The notes under the pieces: generated by a model
What the model saw: only the letters and a program-made list of their open reading frames with translations
Told to the model about the DNA's origin: nothing
Database searches by the model: none
Shown: positions 8,246-17,018 of the stretch, piece by piece
How positions within the stretch are numbered: position 1 is the stretch's first letter
Layout of the letters: each line of letters begins with the position of its first letter
Assembly (NCBI GenBank): GCA_052390495.1
Contig: JBQTGW010000037.1
Location: forward strand, 25,188-89,187
Length of the DNA: 64,000 nt
DNA from: GCA-003244245 sp052390495
GTDB lineage: Bacteria > Actinomycetota > Actinomycetes > Mycobacteriales > Pseudonocardiaceae
Direction: 5' to 3'
Program-made: the position numbers and the translations under genes

Positions 8246-9286
8246 TCATCGGAACCTAACTGTCGGCCAGGTTGTGTGCAGGTCGCGGATTTCATCTGCC
8301 TGCGGGGCTTCATCGGCGTAGTGGCAGGCGCTTGGGTGGGTGCCCGCGCGGATCACGAGGGTGGGTTCCTGGTCGGCGCACTGGTCGGTGGATTTCCAGC
8401 AGCGGGTGCGGAATCGGCACCCACTGGGCGGGTCGACGGGGCTGGGTACGTCTCCGGTGAGCCGGATCCGATTGCGTCGTGCTCGCGCGGCCGGATCCGG
8501 TATCGGTACGGCGGAGAGCAACGCCTGGGTGTAGGGATGTGTGGGCCGGGTGTAGATCTGCTCCTCGGTGCCGATTTCGACGATCTTGCCGAGGTACATC
8601 ACCGCGACCCGATCGGAGATGTGGCGTACCACCGACAGGTCATGCGCGATGAAGAGGTAGGACAGGGTGAAGTCGCGTTGCAGCGCACCGAGCAGGTTCA
8701 TCACCTGTGCCTGGATCGAGACGTCCAGCGCCGATACCGGTTCGTCGCAGATGATCACTTCGGGGCGCAGCGCGAGGGCCCGCGCGATACCGATCCGCTG
8801 GCGCTGGCCGCCGGAGAACTGGTGTGGGTAGCGGTTGATGTGCTCGGGGTTGAGCCCGACCACGTCGAGCAGTTCCTGCACCCGGCGCCGCCGGTCGCCT
8901 TTCGGTGCGACCTCGGGGTGGATCTCGAACGGCTCGCCGACGATGTCGGCGACGGTCATCCGCGGGTTCAGCGAGGTGTACGGGTCCTGCAGCACGAGCT
9001 GGACACTGCGGCGCAGCGCGCGCAACGCCTTGCCCCGCTTGGCGAAGATGTCCTCACCGCGGAAGCTGACCTGCCCGCTGGTCGGCGGCTCCAAGCGCAT
9101 CAACACCTGCGCGAGGGTGGACTTGCCGCAGCCGGACTCCCCGACGATGCCGAGGGTCTGGCCCTGGTGCAGCTCAAAGGACACCCCGTCGACCGCCCGG
9201 ACGTGCCCGACGGTGCGTTTGAACACGACGCCCACCTGCACGGGGAAGTGTTTCACCAGGTCCACGACCTGCAGCAGCGCCGTCAT
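8246..9286 (-). CDS. Oligopeptide/dipeptide ABC transporter ATPase, OppF type
   Basis: 346 residues from ATG 9286. Walker A GIVGESGCGKSTL, signature FSGGQRQRIGIARAL and Walker B VIICDEPVSALD are all present. The C-terminal oligopeptide-transporter extension has the cysteine-containing PPSGCRFRTRCW pattern that can bind a [4Fe-4S] cluster in DppD-like ATPases. It energises peptide uptake together with the upstream OppD-type ATPase. The start overlaps the oppD stop by 4 bases (ATGA), so it is the last gene of the five-gene operon. A longer open frame to 9391 exists but would overlap oppD heavily. Confidence 0.9.
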   Translation of the reverse strand: MTALLQVVDLVKHFPVQVGVVFKRTVGHVRAVDGVSFELHQGQTLGIVGESGCGKSTLAQVLMRLEPPTSGQVSFRGEDIFAKRGKALRALRRSVQLVLQDPYTSLNPRMTVADIVGEPFEIHPEVAPKGDRRRRVQELLDVVGLNPEHINRYPHQFSGGQRQRIGIARALALRPEVIICDEPVSALDVSIQAQVMNLLGALQRDFTLSYLFIAHDLSVVRHISDRVAVMYLGKIVEIGTEEQIYTRPTHPYTQALLSAVPIPDPAARARRNRIRLTGDVPSPVDPPSGCRFRTRCWKSTDQCADQEPTLVIRAGTHPSACHYADEAPQADEIRDLHTTWPTVRFR

Positions 9287-10284
9287 CGCCGGGCCAGCTC
9301 CCTGGCGAAGAGACAGGCCGACGAGCGACCACCGTCCAGCGGGAGCAGATCGGGGATCTGCTGGCTGCACTGGGGCTCGGCCATCGGGCACCGGGGATGG
9401 AACGGGCAGCCCGGCGGCACCGCGGTGAGGCTCGGTGGCAGCCCCTTGATGGTCCGAAGCTGCTGGCCCTTGAGATCGACCCGGGGGATGGACTCAAGTA
9501 GCGAGAGCGTGTACGGATGGCACGGTTTGTCGTAGAGCCCGTACACATCGGCGTTCTCCACGATCCGGCCCGCGTACATGACCGCGATCCGGTCCGCGAC
9601 CTCCGCGACCACGCCCAGGTCGTGCGTGATCAAAATGAGGCCCATCCGGCGCTCGGTCTGGATCTCGGCGAGCAGGTCCATGATCTGGGCCTGCACGGTG
9701 ACGTCGAGCGCAGTGGTCGGCTCGTCGGCGATCAGCAGCTCAGGGTCGAGCGCAAGCGACATCGCGATCATGACGCGTTGCCGCATCCCGCCGGAGAACT
9801 GGTGCGGGTGATCACCCACCCGGTACCGCGCGCTGGGGATTCCGACCATGTCGAGCAGCTCGACGGCTCGCCGGGTCGCTGCCTTGCGGTCCAGGCCACG
9901 ACGCTTCCGCAGCTGCTCGGCGATCTGGAAACCCACCGTGTAGACGGGGTTCAGCGCGGACAGCGCGTCCTGAAAGATCATGGCGATATGCTCGCCACGG
10001 ACCTTGCGCCGCCGCTGCGCCGACGCGGTGAGCAGGTCCTCACCGCGAAAGCGCACCGTCCCGCCGGTCACGAACCCCGGCGGAGTGTCGAGAATCCCCA
10101 TGATGGTGTTCGCGGTGACGCTCTTGCCCGAACCGGACTCGCCGAGCACGGCCAGGGTCTCGCCGACATTCACGTGACAGGTGATCCCGTTGAGCACCCT
10201 GGCCACCCCGTCCCGGGAGCGGAACTCCACACACAGCCCGTCGACGGCGAGCAGTGGCTGGGCCGGGTCGTCAGAGGTGGGCAT
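9283..10284 (-). CDS. Oligopeptide/dipeptide ABC transporter ATPase, OppD type
   Basis: 333 residues from ATG 10284 (MPTSDDPAQP), which sits 5 bases after the permease stop. An upstream start at 10326 in the same frame would overlap the permease by 38 bases. Walker A AVLGESGSGKSVTANTIMG, Q-loop IFQDALSALNPVYTV, signature FSGGMRQRVMIAM and Walker B LLIADEPTTALD are all intact. The C-terminal PPGCPFHPRCP motif is the extension typical of peptide transporters. It pairs with the OppF-type ATPase downstream. Confidence 0.9.
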   Translation of the reverse strand: MPTSDDPAQPLLAVDGLCVEFRSRDGVARVLNGITCHVNVGETLAVLGESGSGKSVTANTIMGILDTPPGFVTGGTVRFRGEDLLTASAQRRRKVRGEHIAMIFQDALSALNPVYTVGFQIAEQLRKRRGLDRKAATRRAVELLDMVGIPSARYRVGDHPHQFSGGMRQRVMIAMSLALDPELLIADEPTTALDVTVQAQIMDLLAEIQTERRMGLILITHDLGVVAEVADRIAVMYAGRIVENADVYGLYDKPCHPYTLSLLESIPRVDLKGQQLRTIKGLPPSLTAVPPGCPFHPRCPMAEPQCSQQIPDLLPLDGGRSSACLFARELARR

Positions 10285-10288
10285 CGAG

Positions 10289-11200
10289 TCACCGTGACCT
10301 GGGGTCGAACGCCTCGCGGACGGCATCGCCCAGCATCACGAAGGCGAGCACGGTGACCGTGAGGAAGCCGGCCGGGAAGAGCACCATATGCGGCGAGGAG
10401 CGGAGGTAGTCGCGGGCCTCACTGATCATCACTCCCCAGGACACCACCGGATGACGCAGCCCGATCCCGAGGAATGACAGGGTGGCCTCGGCGCCGATGA
10501 ACGCACCGAGCGCGATGGTGGCGTACACCAGCACGGGCGCCAGGCAGTTCGGCAGGAGATGGCGCCGGATCACCCGCAACGGCCCGGCGCCGAGCCCGCG
10601 GGCAGCGCGCACGTAGTCCTGTTGGCGTGCCGAGACGGCGGCCGAACGCATGATCCGCATCGTCACCGGCCAGCCCAGCAGGCCCATACTCCCGACGACG
10701 AGCGCTGTGATCCCCACCGCGCTGCCCCCGGTGAACTCGCGCAGGGTGGTCAGTATCACGATCGCGCCGAGCACGAAGGGCAGCCCGAAGAACACGTCGG
10801 CGGTCCGGGAGGCCACGGCGTCCACCCATCCGCCGAGGTAGCCCGCGACGAGCCCCATGGTCGCTCCGATCGCAACGGTGATGCTGGTCGCCAGCATGCC
10901 GACGACGATCGACACCCGGGTGCCGTAGATCGTGCGAGCGTAGATGTCCCTGCCCTGCAGGTCATAGCCGAACCAGGCCTGCGCCGAGGGTTCCTCGCGG
11001 CTTCGCGCGAGGTCGGCGACGTTCGGGTCAACCGATGTGAACAGACCTGGCGCGGCTGCCAGCACCAGCAGGAAGGCGATCAGCGACAGCGAAACCAGGA
11101 ACAGCGGGCGGCGGCGCAGGTCGTACCAGGCGTCTGAGGCGAGACTGCGCGGCGCGCCGGTGGACAGCGTCGGTTCAGACAGTGACCGTGGGTCAGTCAT
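10289..11200 (-). CDS. Peptide ABC transporter permease, OppC/DppC type
   Basis: 303 residues with an N-terminal cytoplasmic stretch, a first membrane segment at about residues 33-53 (LFLVSLSLIAFLLVLAAAPG), and five more segments. The inner-membrane binding-protein-dependent loop (EAA motif) reads YVRAARGLGAGPLRVIRRHL at about 200-219, where the ATPase docks. GTDxxGRD-like YDLQGRDIYARTIYGTRVS is the family signature. The start overlaps the oppB-type stop by 8 bases. Confidence 0.9.
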   Translation of the reverse strand: MTDPRSLSEPTLSTGAPRSLASDAWYDLRRRPLFLVSLSLIAFLLVLAAAPGLFTSVDPNVADLARSREEPSAQAWFGYDLQGRDIYARTIYGTRVSIVVGMLATSITVAIGATMGLVAGYLGGWVDAVASRTADVFFGLPFVLGAIVILTTLREFTGGSAVGITALVVGSMGLLGWPVTMRIMRSAAVSARQQDYVRAARGLGAGPLRVIRRHLLPNCLAPVLVYATIALGAFIGAEATLSFLGIGLRHPVVSWGVMISEARDYLRSSPHMVLFPAGFLTVTVLAFVMLGDAVREAFDPRSR

Positions 11201-12119
11201 AGCGGATCCTCGGGTCGAGCACCGCGTAGAGGATGTCGACCACCAGGTTCATCAGCAGGTAAACAATCACGAGCAACGTGACGACTCCGACCACCGTTGC
11301 GCCTTCCTTGGTGTTGATCGCCCCGAAGATCAACCCACCGATGCCTCGGATGTTGAAGATTCCCTCCGTCACGATGGCACCACCCATCAGCCCGCCCAGA
11401 TCGGTGCCCAGGAAGGTGACGACCGGAATGGCCGAGTTGCGCAGTAGGTGAACCCCGGCCACCCGGCTCGGCGTGAGGCCCTTGGCTACCGCCGTACGCA
11501 CGTAGTCGGAGCGCCTGTTCTCCGCGATGGAGCTGCGGGTCAACCGGGCGACATAGGCCATCGACAAACTGCCGAGCACGAATCCAGGCACGATCAGTTC
11601 GCTCAGCCGGGCCTGCGATGAGACCGTGGGCGCGATGATGCCCCAGCGCATGCCGAGCTGGAGCTGCAGCACGAACCCGGTGACGAAGACCGGGATGGAG
11701 ATCAGGAACAGGGTCGAGACCAGTACCAGGTTGTCGAGGAAACCGCCGCTGCGCAGACCGGTCAGGATCCCGGCGATCCCACCTATCACCATCTCGATGA
11801 GCAGCGCCACCAACGCCAACTTGAGGGTTACCGGGTACGCGTTCGCGATGAGCTCGCCGACTTCGATCCCGGAGAAGGTCTCCCCGAAGTCCCCCTGCAG
11901 CAAGCTGAGCAGGTAATTGCCGTACTGCACGAGCAGTGGGTCGTCCAGGTTGAACTTCTCCCGCATCTCGGTGATGTAGGCGTCCGGGCACCCCCGATCG
12001 CCACATTGGGAGGCGAACGGGTCGCCGGGGATCGTCCAGACCAGCACGTAGATCAGAAACGTGGTGCCGAGGAACACCGGGATGAGTTGCAGCAGCCTGC
12101 GCAGCACGTAGCGCCCCAC
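11193..12119 (-). CDS. Peptide ABC transporter permease, OppB/DppB type
   Basis: 308 residues beginning MGRYVLRRLLQLIPVFLGTT, the standard first helix of OppB/DppB permeases. About six membrane segments follow, with the EAA-type loop YVRTAVAKGLTPSRVAGVHL. An unusual Cys pair (SQCGDRGCPDAY, about residues 38-49) sits in the first extracytoplasmic loop and could form a disulfide; this is seen in many actinobacterial members. It begins 45 bases after the binding-protein gene. Confidence 0.9.
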   Translation of the reverse strand: MGRYVLRRLLQLIPVFLGTTFLIYVLVWTIPGDPFASQCGDRGCPDAYITEMREKFNLDDPLLVQYGNYLLSLLQGDFGETFSGIEVGELIANAYPVTLKLALVALLIEMVIGGIAGILTGLRSGGFLDNLVLVSTLFLISIPVFVTGFVLQLQLGMRWGIIAPTVSSQARLSELIVPGFVLGSLSMAYVARLTRSSIAENRRSDYVRTAVAKGLTPSRVAGVHLLRNSAIPVVTFLGTDLGGLMGGAIVTEGIFNIRGIGGLIFGAINTKEGATVVGVVTLLVIVYLLMNLVVDILYAVLDPRIRYD

Positions 12120-12164
12120 TGGTCACCTCCCGCCCAGACCCAACTCCAGACACCTCCGGTTGGG

Positions 12165-13775
12165 TCAGCCGACCTGGACGGACTCGAGATCGAGCTCGAT
12201 GAACGGCGTGACCTGCACGTTGCGCAACCGCTCGGACCAGCCGGACGGGGTGGTGTAGAAGTACACGGGGATGGCGGGCATGTCCTGGATGATCATCCGC
12301 TCGGCCTCCTGGTACAGCGCGGCTGCCTCTTCCTGTGAGGTCGCGGCGTCCGCCTCGGCGAGCTTGGCATCCACCGCGGGGTTGGAGTACTCGCCGTCGT
12401 TGGACGAGCCCCCGGTGCGGTACAGAGGGTTGAGGTAATTCTCGATCGACGGGTAGTCGGCCACCCATCCGGAGCGATAGATCGCCGACATCTGCCTTTC
12501 GTTGATCGTCTGTCGGAACTCACCGAACGTCGGGACCGGGAGGAAGTTGCACTCTGACTGGAGGACGTTGGCGATGCTGTTGCAGGCCGCCGTCATCCAC
12601 TCCGCGTTGCCCCCGTCGACGTTCGAGGTGAGCTGCACGGGACCGCTGAAGCCAGCGCTGTCGAACAGCCGCTTGGCCTCCACGGGGCTGAACTCGCACA
12701 GCTCGCCGCACTGGTTCTCCGTGCGGCCTGGGATGTTCGGCGAGACCAGCCCGTCAGCGGGGGGCCGGGTGCCGTTGAAGATCTGCTCGTTGATCTGCTC
12801 ACGGTTGATCGCCATTGAGAGGGACCGACGCAGGTCCGGATTGGCGTAGCGCGGGTCGTAGAGCGGGAAGCTCAGGGTCTGGATCCGCAGCGCTGGCGCG
12901 GAGACGAAACGGCCTGCGAGATCGGTCTGATAGAGGTTGTCGGTGAGCCCGGAGGCCGGGATCGTGTCGAGAAAATCGAGGTTGTTCGCGACCACGTCGG
13001 CGTAGGCGGATTCGAGTGACTCGTAGATCCGGAACTCGACGCCTGCGATGCTCGGCTTGCGCTCGCCGAGGTAGTCGTCGTAGCGGCTCAGCTTGATGTC
13101 GGTGCCCGGCTGCCGGGACTCGAATTGGAACGGACCGTTGCCGACCGGTGCGGCCTCGAACGCCTCCTGGTCCTCGAAGAACGAATCGGGCAGTGGCGAG
13201 AACGCAACGTAGCCGAGCTGGGTGGGGAACACCGCGAACGGCTCGGTGAGGGTGACCTCGATCGTGTAGTCGTCCACCACCCGCAGCCCGGACATCTCCT
13301 GCGCGGCAGGCTGTGGGGCCTGCTGCGGCCCTTCGGAGCCGTCCGGATCCTCGGTGTGGACATCGCTGTAGCCCTGGATCTGGACGAAGAAGCTGGCGTT
13401 TTGTTGCCCATTGGGCGAGTAGGCGGTGTGGTTCCACGCGTCGACGAAGTTGTGCGCCTGCACCGGGGTGCCGTCGTGGAACGTCCAGCCCCGCTTGAGC
13501 GTGATCGTGTACACCCTCGAGTCGGTGGTCGTGATCGACTCAGCCATCTCTTTGTAGGGCTCCGCCGTCTTCGGGTCGTACTCCACCAGCCCGGTGAACA
13601 GCGCGTCGACCACATTGCCGCCACCGGTCTCCGTGGTGTTGCCCGGCACCAGCGGGTTCTCCGGCTCGGTGTTGAAGACAGTGATCGCGCCATCGCCGGA
13701 CTGCCCACAGGCCGTGGCTACCATCGCGAGAACGGCTGACGCGGCCAAGCACGCCGCAGCTCGTCGGGTTCTCAT
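12165..13775 (-). CDS. Peptide ABC transporter substrate-binding lipoprotein, OppA type
   Basis: 536 residues from ATG 13775. The N-terminus (MRTRRAAACLAASAVLAMVA) is a lipoprotein signal with lipobox VATAC near residue 22, so the mature protein is lipid-anchored outside the membrane. The body is family-5 solute-binding protein: LKRGWTFHDGTPVQAHNFVD, GYVAFSPLP, VGNGPFQFES, DLRRSLSMAINREQI and WVADYPSIENYLNPLY. It binds oligopeptides or similar solutes and delivers them to the OppBC permease. It is the first gene of the operon. The open frame runs upstream to 14153, but that part overlaps acnA and is not coding. Confidence 0.9.
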   Translation of the reverse strand: MRTRRAAACLAASAVLAMVATACGQSGDGAITVFNTEPENPLVPGNTTETGGGNVVDALFTGLVEYDPKTAEPYKEMAESITTTDSRVYTITLKRGWTFHDGTPVQAHNFVDAWNHTAYSPNGQQNASFFVQIQGYSDVHTEDPDGSEGPQQAPQPAAQEMSGLRVVDDYTIEVTLTEPFAVFPTQLGYVAFSPLPDSFFEDQEAFEAAPVGNGPFQFESRQPGTDIKLSRYDDYLGERKPSIAGVEFRIYESLESAYADVVANNLDFLDTIPASGLTDNLYQTDLAGRFVSAPALRIQTLSFPLYDPRYANPDLRRSLSMAINREQINEQIFNGTRPPADGLVSPNIPGRTENQCGELCEFSPVEAKRLFDSAGFSGPVQLTSNVDGGNAEWMTAACNSIANVLQSECNFLPVPTFGEFRQTINERQMSAIYRSGWVADYPSIENYLNPLYRTGGSSNDGEYSNPAVDAKLAEADAATSQEEAAALYQEAERMIIQDMPAIPVYFYTTPSGWSERLRNVQVTPFIELDLESVQVG

Positions 13776-13887
13776 GGATGCCTGCCCCTCTGATCGGACC
13801 CCGGACGGGGGTGGCTGGGTCATGTTCCCGCGCACCGTAGCGTGCTGGCTACCGTTCGTATCCCGCGGCATCACAACAGAACGCCCC

Positions 13888-16746
13888 TCACGGGACGCGA
13901 AGCGCCATTCGACGCAGCACGTACTGCAGGATCCCACCGTTGCGGTAGTAGTCCGCCTCGCCGGGGGTGTCGATGCGCAGTACGGCGTCGAACTCCACCA
14001 GTTGGCCACCCTCGCGGGTCGCTGTGACGCGCAGGCTGGGTGGGGTGGAGTCGTCGTCCAGCGCAGTGACGCCGGTGATGTCGAAGGTCTCCGTGCCGTC
14101 CAGGCCCAGTGACGAGGCCGACGTGCCCGCTGGGAACTGCAGGGGAAGCACACCCATCCCGATCAGGTTGGAGCGGTGAATGCGCTCGAAGGATTCAGCG
14201 ATCACTGCCCGCACCCCGAGCAGCCGGGTGCCTTTGGCTGCCCAGTCCCGGGAGGAGCCCGATCCGTATTCCTTGCCGCCGAGGATCACCAGCGGTATTC
14301 CGGCCTTTGCGTAGTGCTGTGCCGCGTCATAGATGAACGTTTGCTCACCACTCGCGGTGAAGTCACGGGTGTAGCCGCCGCTGACGTCCTCCAGCAGCAG
14401 GTTACGCAGCCGGATATTGGCGAACGTGCCACGGATCATCACCTCGTGATTGCCTCGGCGGGATCCGTAGGAGTTGAAGTCCCAGCGCTGCACGCCATGT
14501 TCGGTGAGGTAGCGACCCGCGGGGGAGTCCGCTTTGATCGCCCCGGCAGGTGAGATGTGGTCGGTGGTCACCGAGTCACCCAGCAGTGCCAGAACCCGAG
14601 CTCCGGTGATGTCCCGCACCGGTTGCGGACGGACCGTCATACCGTCGAAATACGGCGGCTTGCGGACGTAGGTGGACCCCGGGTCCCACGTGAAGGTCTC
14701 GCCCTCCGGGGTGGAAAGTGACTGCCAGCGAGAATCCCCGGCAAAGACGTCCGCGTAGTCCTTGGTGAACATCTCCTGGCTGATCGTGGACTCGATGACT
14801 TTCTGGATCTCCTCAGCAGCCGGCCAGATGTCGGCGAGAAAGATTGGATTCCCGCCGCTGTCGTGCCCAAGCGGATCAGTCTTGAAGTCGAAGTCCATGG
14901 TCCCCGCCAGCGCATAGGCGATCACCAATGGCGGCGAGGCGAGGTAGTTCATCTTCACGTCCGGATTGATCCGGCCCTCGAAGTTGCGGTTGCCCGACAA
15001 CACGCTGACCACCGCGAGGTCGGAGTCGTGCACGGCTTGGGACACCTCCTCGGGCAGCGGCCCCGAGTTGCCGATGCAGGTAGTGCAGCCGTAACCGACG
15101 AGGTGGTATCCGAGCTTTTCCAGGTACGGCCACAGGCCGGCCTTCTCGTAGTAGTCGGTGACTATCTGGGAGCCCGGTGCCATCGATGTCTTCACCCACG
15201 GCTTGGTGGTCAGGCCCCGGTCCACGGCGTTGCGGGCCAGCAGCGCGGCGCCGAGCATCACGGACGGATTGGACGTGTTGGTGCACGACGTGACCGACGC
15301 GATCACCACCGCGCCGTGGTCGAGCTCATAGCTCAGGCCGTCGGCCGTGTGCACCACAGCGGGAGTACTGGTGCGGCCGAGGGCACCTGCTGCGGCGGAG
15401 ACCAGGGGATGGGGTTCGCCGCCGCCGTTACCGCTGCTCACCGCGGGCGCATCGCTGGCAGGGAACGACTCGATGCCCGCCTCGTCCACAGTAGATTCCC
15501 CAGACTGCGCCTCTTTCTGGGCCTCGTTCTCGGCGGAATCCACGTAGCTGACCAGTGCATGCCGGAACGAGTTCTTGGCTTCGACGAGCGCAATACGGTC
15601 CTGTGGGCGCTTGGGACCGGCGATCGAGGGGACCACGGTGGACAGGTTCAGCTCCAGGTAATCGGAGTACGTGGCTTCCCGGCTGGGGTCATGCCAGAGG
15701 TCCTGCTCCTTGGCGTACGCCTCGACCAGTGCGAGCTGCTCGGGCGAGCGCCCGGTGAGCGTCAAGTAACGGATGGTCTCCTCGTCGATCGGGAAGATCG
15801 CGCAGGTGGAGCCGAATTCCGGGCTCATGTTGCCGATGGTGGCCCGGTTGGCCAATGGCACTTCCGACACACCTGCACCGTAGAACTCGACGAACTTCCC
15901 CACCACGCCCCGGCGGCGCAGCATCTCGGTGATGGTGAGCACGACGTCAGTGGCGGTCGCCCCCGCCGGGATGGTGCCGGTGAGCTTGAAGCCCAGCACC
16001 TGCGGGATGAGCATGGACACCGGCTGGCCGAGCATCGCCGCCTCAGCCTCGATGCCGCCGACGCCCCAGCCGAGTACGCCCAACCCGTTGACCATTGTGG
16101 TGTGACTGTCGGTGCCCACCACCGTGTCGGGGTAGGCCTGCCCGTTTCTCGTCATGACGACGCGCGCCAGGTGCTCGAGGTTGACCTGATGCACGATTCC
16201 GGTGCCCGGCGGGACGACCTTGAACTCGTCGAAAGCCCCCTGACCCCAGCGCAGGAACTGGTAGCGCTCCCAGTTGCGCTGGTATTCGAGGTTGACATTG
16301 CGTTCGAATGCGTCCGAACGGCCGAACACGTCGGTGATCACAGAGTGATCGATGACCAGTTCGGTGGGGGCGAGCGGATTCACAGCCTGCGGGTCGCCGC
16401 CGAGTTCGGTGACCGCCTCACGCATCGTGGCCAGGTCCACCACGCAGGGCACCCCGGTGAAATCCTGCATGATCACCCTAGCCGGGGTGAACTGGATCTC
16501 GGTGGCGGGCTCGGCGCGAGCGTTCCAGCGAGCGAGCGCCTCGATGTGCCCTCGGGTGACATCCACCCCGTCTTCGATGCGCAGCAGGTTCTCCAGTAAC
16601 ACCTTGAGGCTGTAGGGCAGCACGCGCCAGGAAGGGCCCGTTACGGCGTCGAGCGCGGCTAAGCGGAAGACCTCGTAGGAGGTGTCGCCGACCACAAGGG
16701 AACCGCGGGTATCGAAGCTGTCGGCGCTGCGTGCTGCTCGGGTCAT
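13888..16746 (-). CDS. acnA: Aconitate hydratase A
   Basis: 952 residues. It isomerises citrate and isocitrate in the TCA cycle using a [4Fe-4S] cluster and acts in the cytoplasm. Cluster cysteines are in SVTSCTNTSNPS and GYGCTTCIGNSG. Other signatures are TVVGTDSHTTMVNGLGVLGW near the middle and KEYGSGSSRDWAAKG in the C-terminal swivel domain. The ATG at 16746 has AGGAGTT 5 bases upstream; the open frame extends to 16857 without a better start. A ~45-residue acidic, Ser/Ala-rich insertion (about residues 415-460) precedes the first cluster cysteine, as in other actinobacterial aconitases. It is probably monocistronic. Confidence 0.95.
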   Translation of the reverse strand: MTRAARSADSFDTRGSLVVGDTSYEVFRLAALDAVTGPSWRVLPYSLKVLLENLLRIEDGVDVTRGHIEALARWNARAEPATEIQFTPARVIMQDFTGVPCVVDLATMREAVTELGGDPQAVNPLAPTELVIDHSVITDVFGRSDAFERNVNLEYQRNWERYQFLRWGQGAFDEFKVVPPGTGIVHQVNLEHLARVVMTRNGQAYPDTVVGTDSHTTMVNGLGVLGWGVGGIEAEAAMLGQPVSMLIPQVLGFKLTGTIPAGATATDVVLTITEMLRRRGVVGKFVEFYGAGVSEVPLANRATIGNMSPEFGSTCAIFPIDEETIRYLTLTGRSPEQLALVEAYAKEQDLWHDPSREATYSDYLELNLSTVVPSIAGPKRPQDRIALVEAKNSFRHALVSYVDSAENEAQKEAQSGESTVDEAGIESFPASDAPAVSSGNGGGEPHPLVSAAAGALGRTSTPAVVHTADGLSYELDHGAVVIASVTSCTNTSNPSVMLGAALLARNAVDRGLTTKPWVKTSMAPGSQIVTDYYEKAGLWPYLEKLGYHLVGYGCTTCIGNSGPLPEEVSQAVHDSDLAVVSVLSGNRNFEGRINPDVKMNYLASPPLVIAYALAGTMDFDFKTDPLGHDSGGNPIFLADIWPAAEEIQKVIESTISQEMFTKDYADVFAGDSRWQSLSTPEGETFTWDPGSTYVRKPPYFDGMTVRPQPVRDITGARVLALLGDSVTTDHISPAGAIKADSPAGRYLTEHGVQRWDFNSYGSRRGNHEVMIRGTFANIRLRNLLLEDVSGGYTRDFTASGEQTFIYDAAQHYAKAGIPLVILGGKEYGSGSSRDWAAKGTRLLGVRAVIAESFERIHRSNLIGMGVLPLQFPAGTSASSLGLDGTETFDITGVTALDDDSTPPSLRVTATREGGQLVEFDAVLRIDTPGEADYYRNGGILQYVLRRMALRVP

Positions 16747-16893
16747 GGGCAACTCCTGGTTGTGACGAAGGTAGGGGGAAGGGTAAGGGGACGTTGAGGG
16801 ACATCGAAGGAGGCGAGTCTGAACTATCGATTGGTCCGGCCCGCAACCTGCCCTCATAACTCAACGTACGCCCGTCCGGTAGGACTCACCCTC

Positions 16894-16953
16894 TCGTGGA
16901 AGCCCTCGTCGTGCAGGCCCCCATCTTGGAAGCCCCCATCGTGGAAGCTGAGT
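16894..16953. repeat. Four tandem 15-bp degenerate repeats
   Basis: Successive 15-base units (TCGTGGAAGCCCTCG, TCGTGCAGGCCCCCA, TCTTGGAAGCCCCCA, TCGTGGAAGCTGAGT) lie in the 272-base divergent gap between acnA and the acyl-CoA ligase gene. They could be regulator sites or a slippage tract. The minus strand stays open across them, but I do not consider that frame coding. Confidence 0.6.
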
Positions 16954-17018
16954 ACCGCCGTGCAGGCTGAGTAACCACAATGATCGTGCAGGAACGACCC
17001 TCGCCGGAGGTAGCAGCC

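Noticed and set aside
13776..14153. Upstream extension of the OppA-type open frame
   Set aside because: It overlaps the acnA 3' end, lacks family similarity, and the lipoprotein signal begins at 13775.
13888..16857. Start of aconitase at 16857
   Set aside because: The first 37 codons are not family-like, and ATG 16746 has a clear ribosome site.
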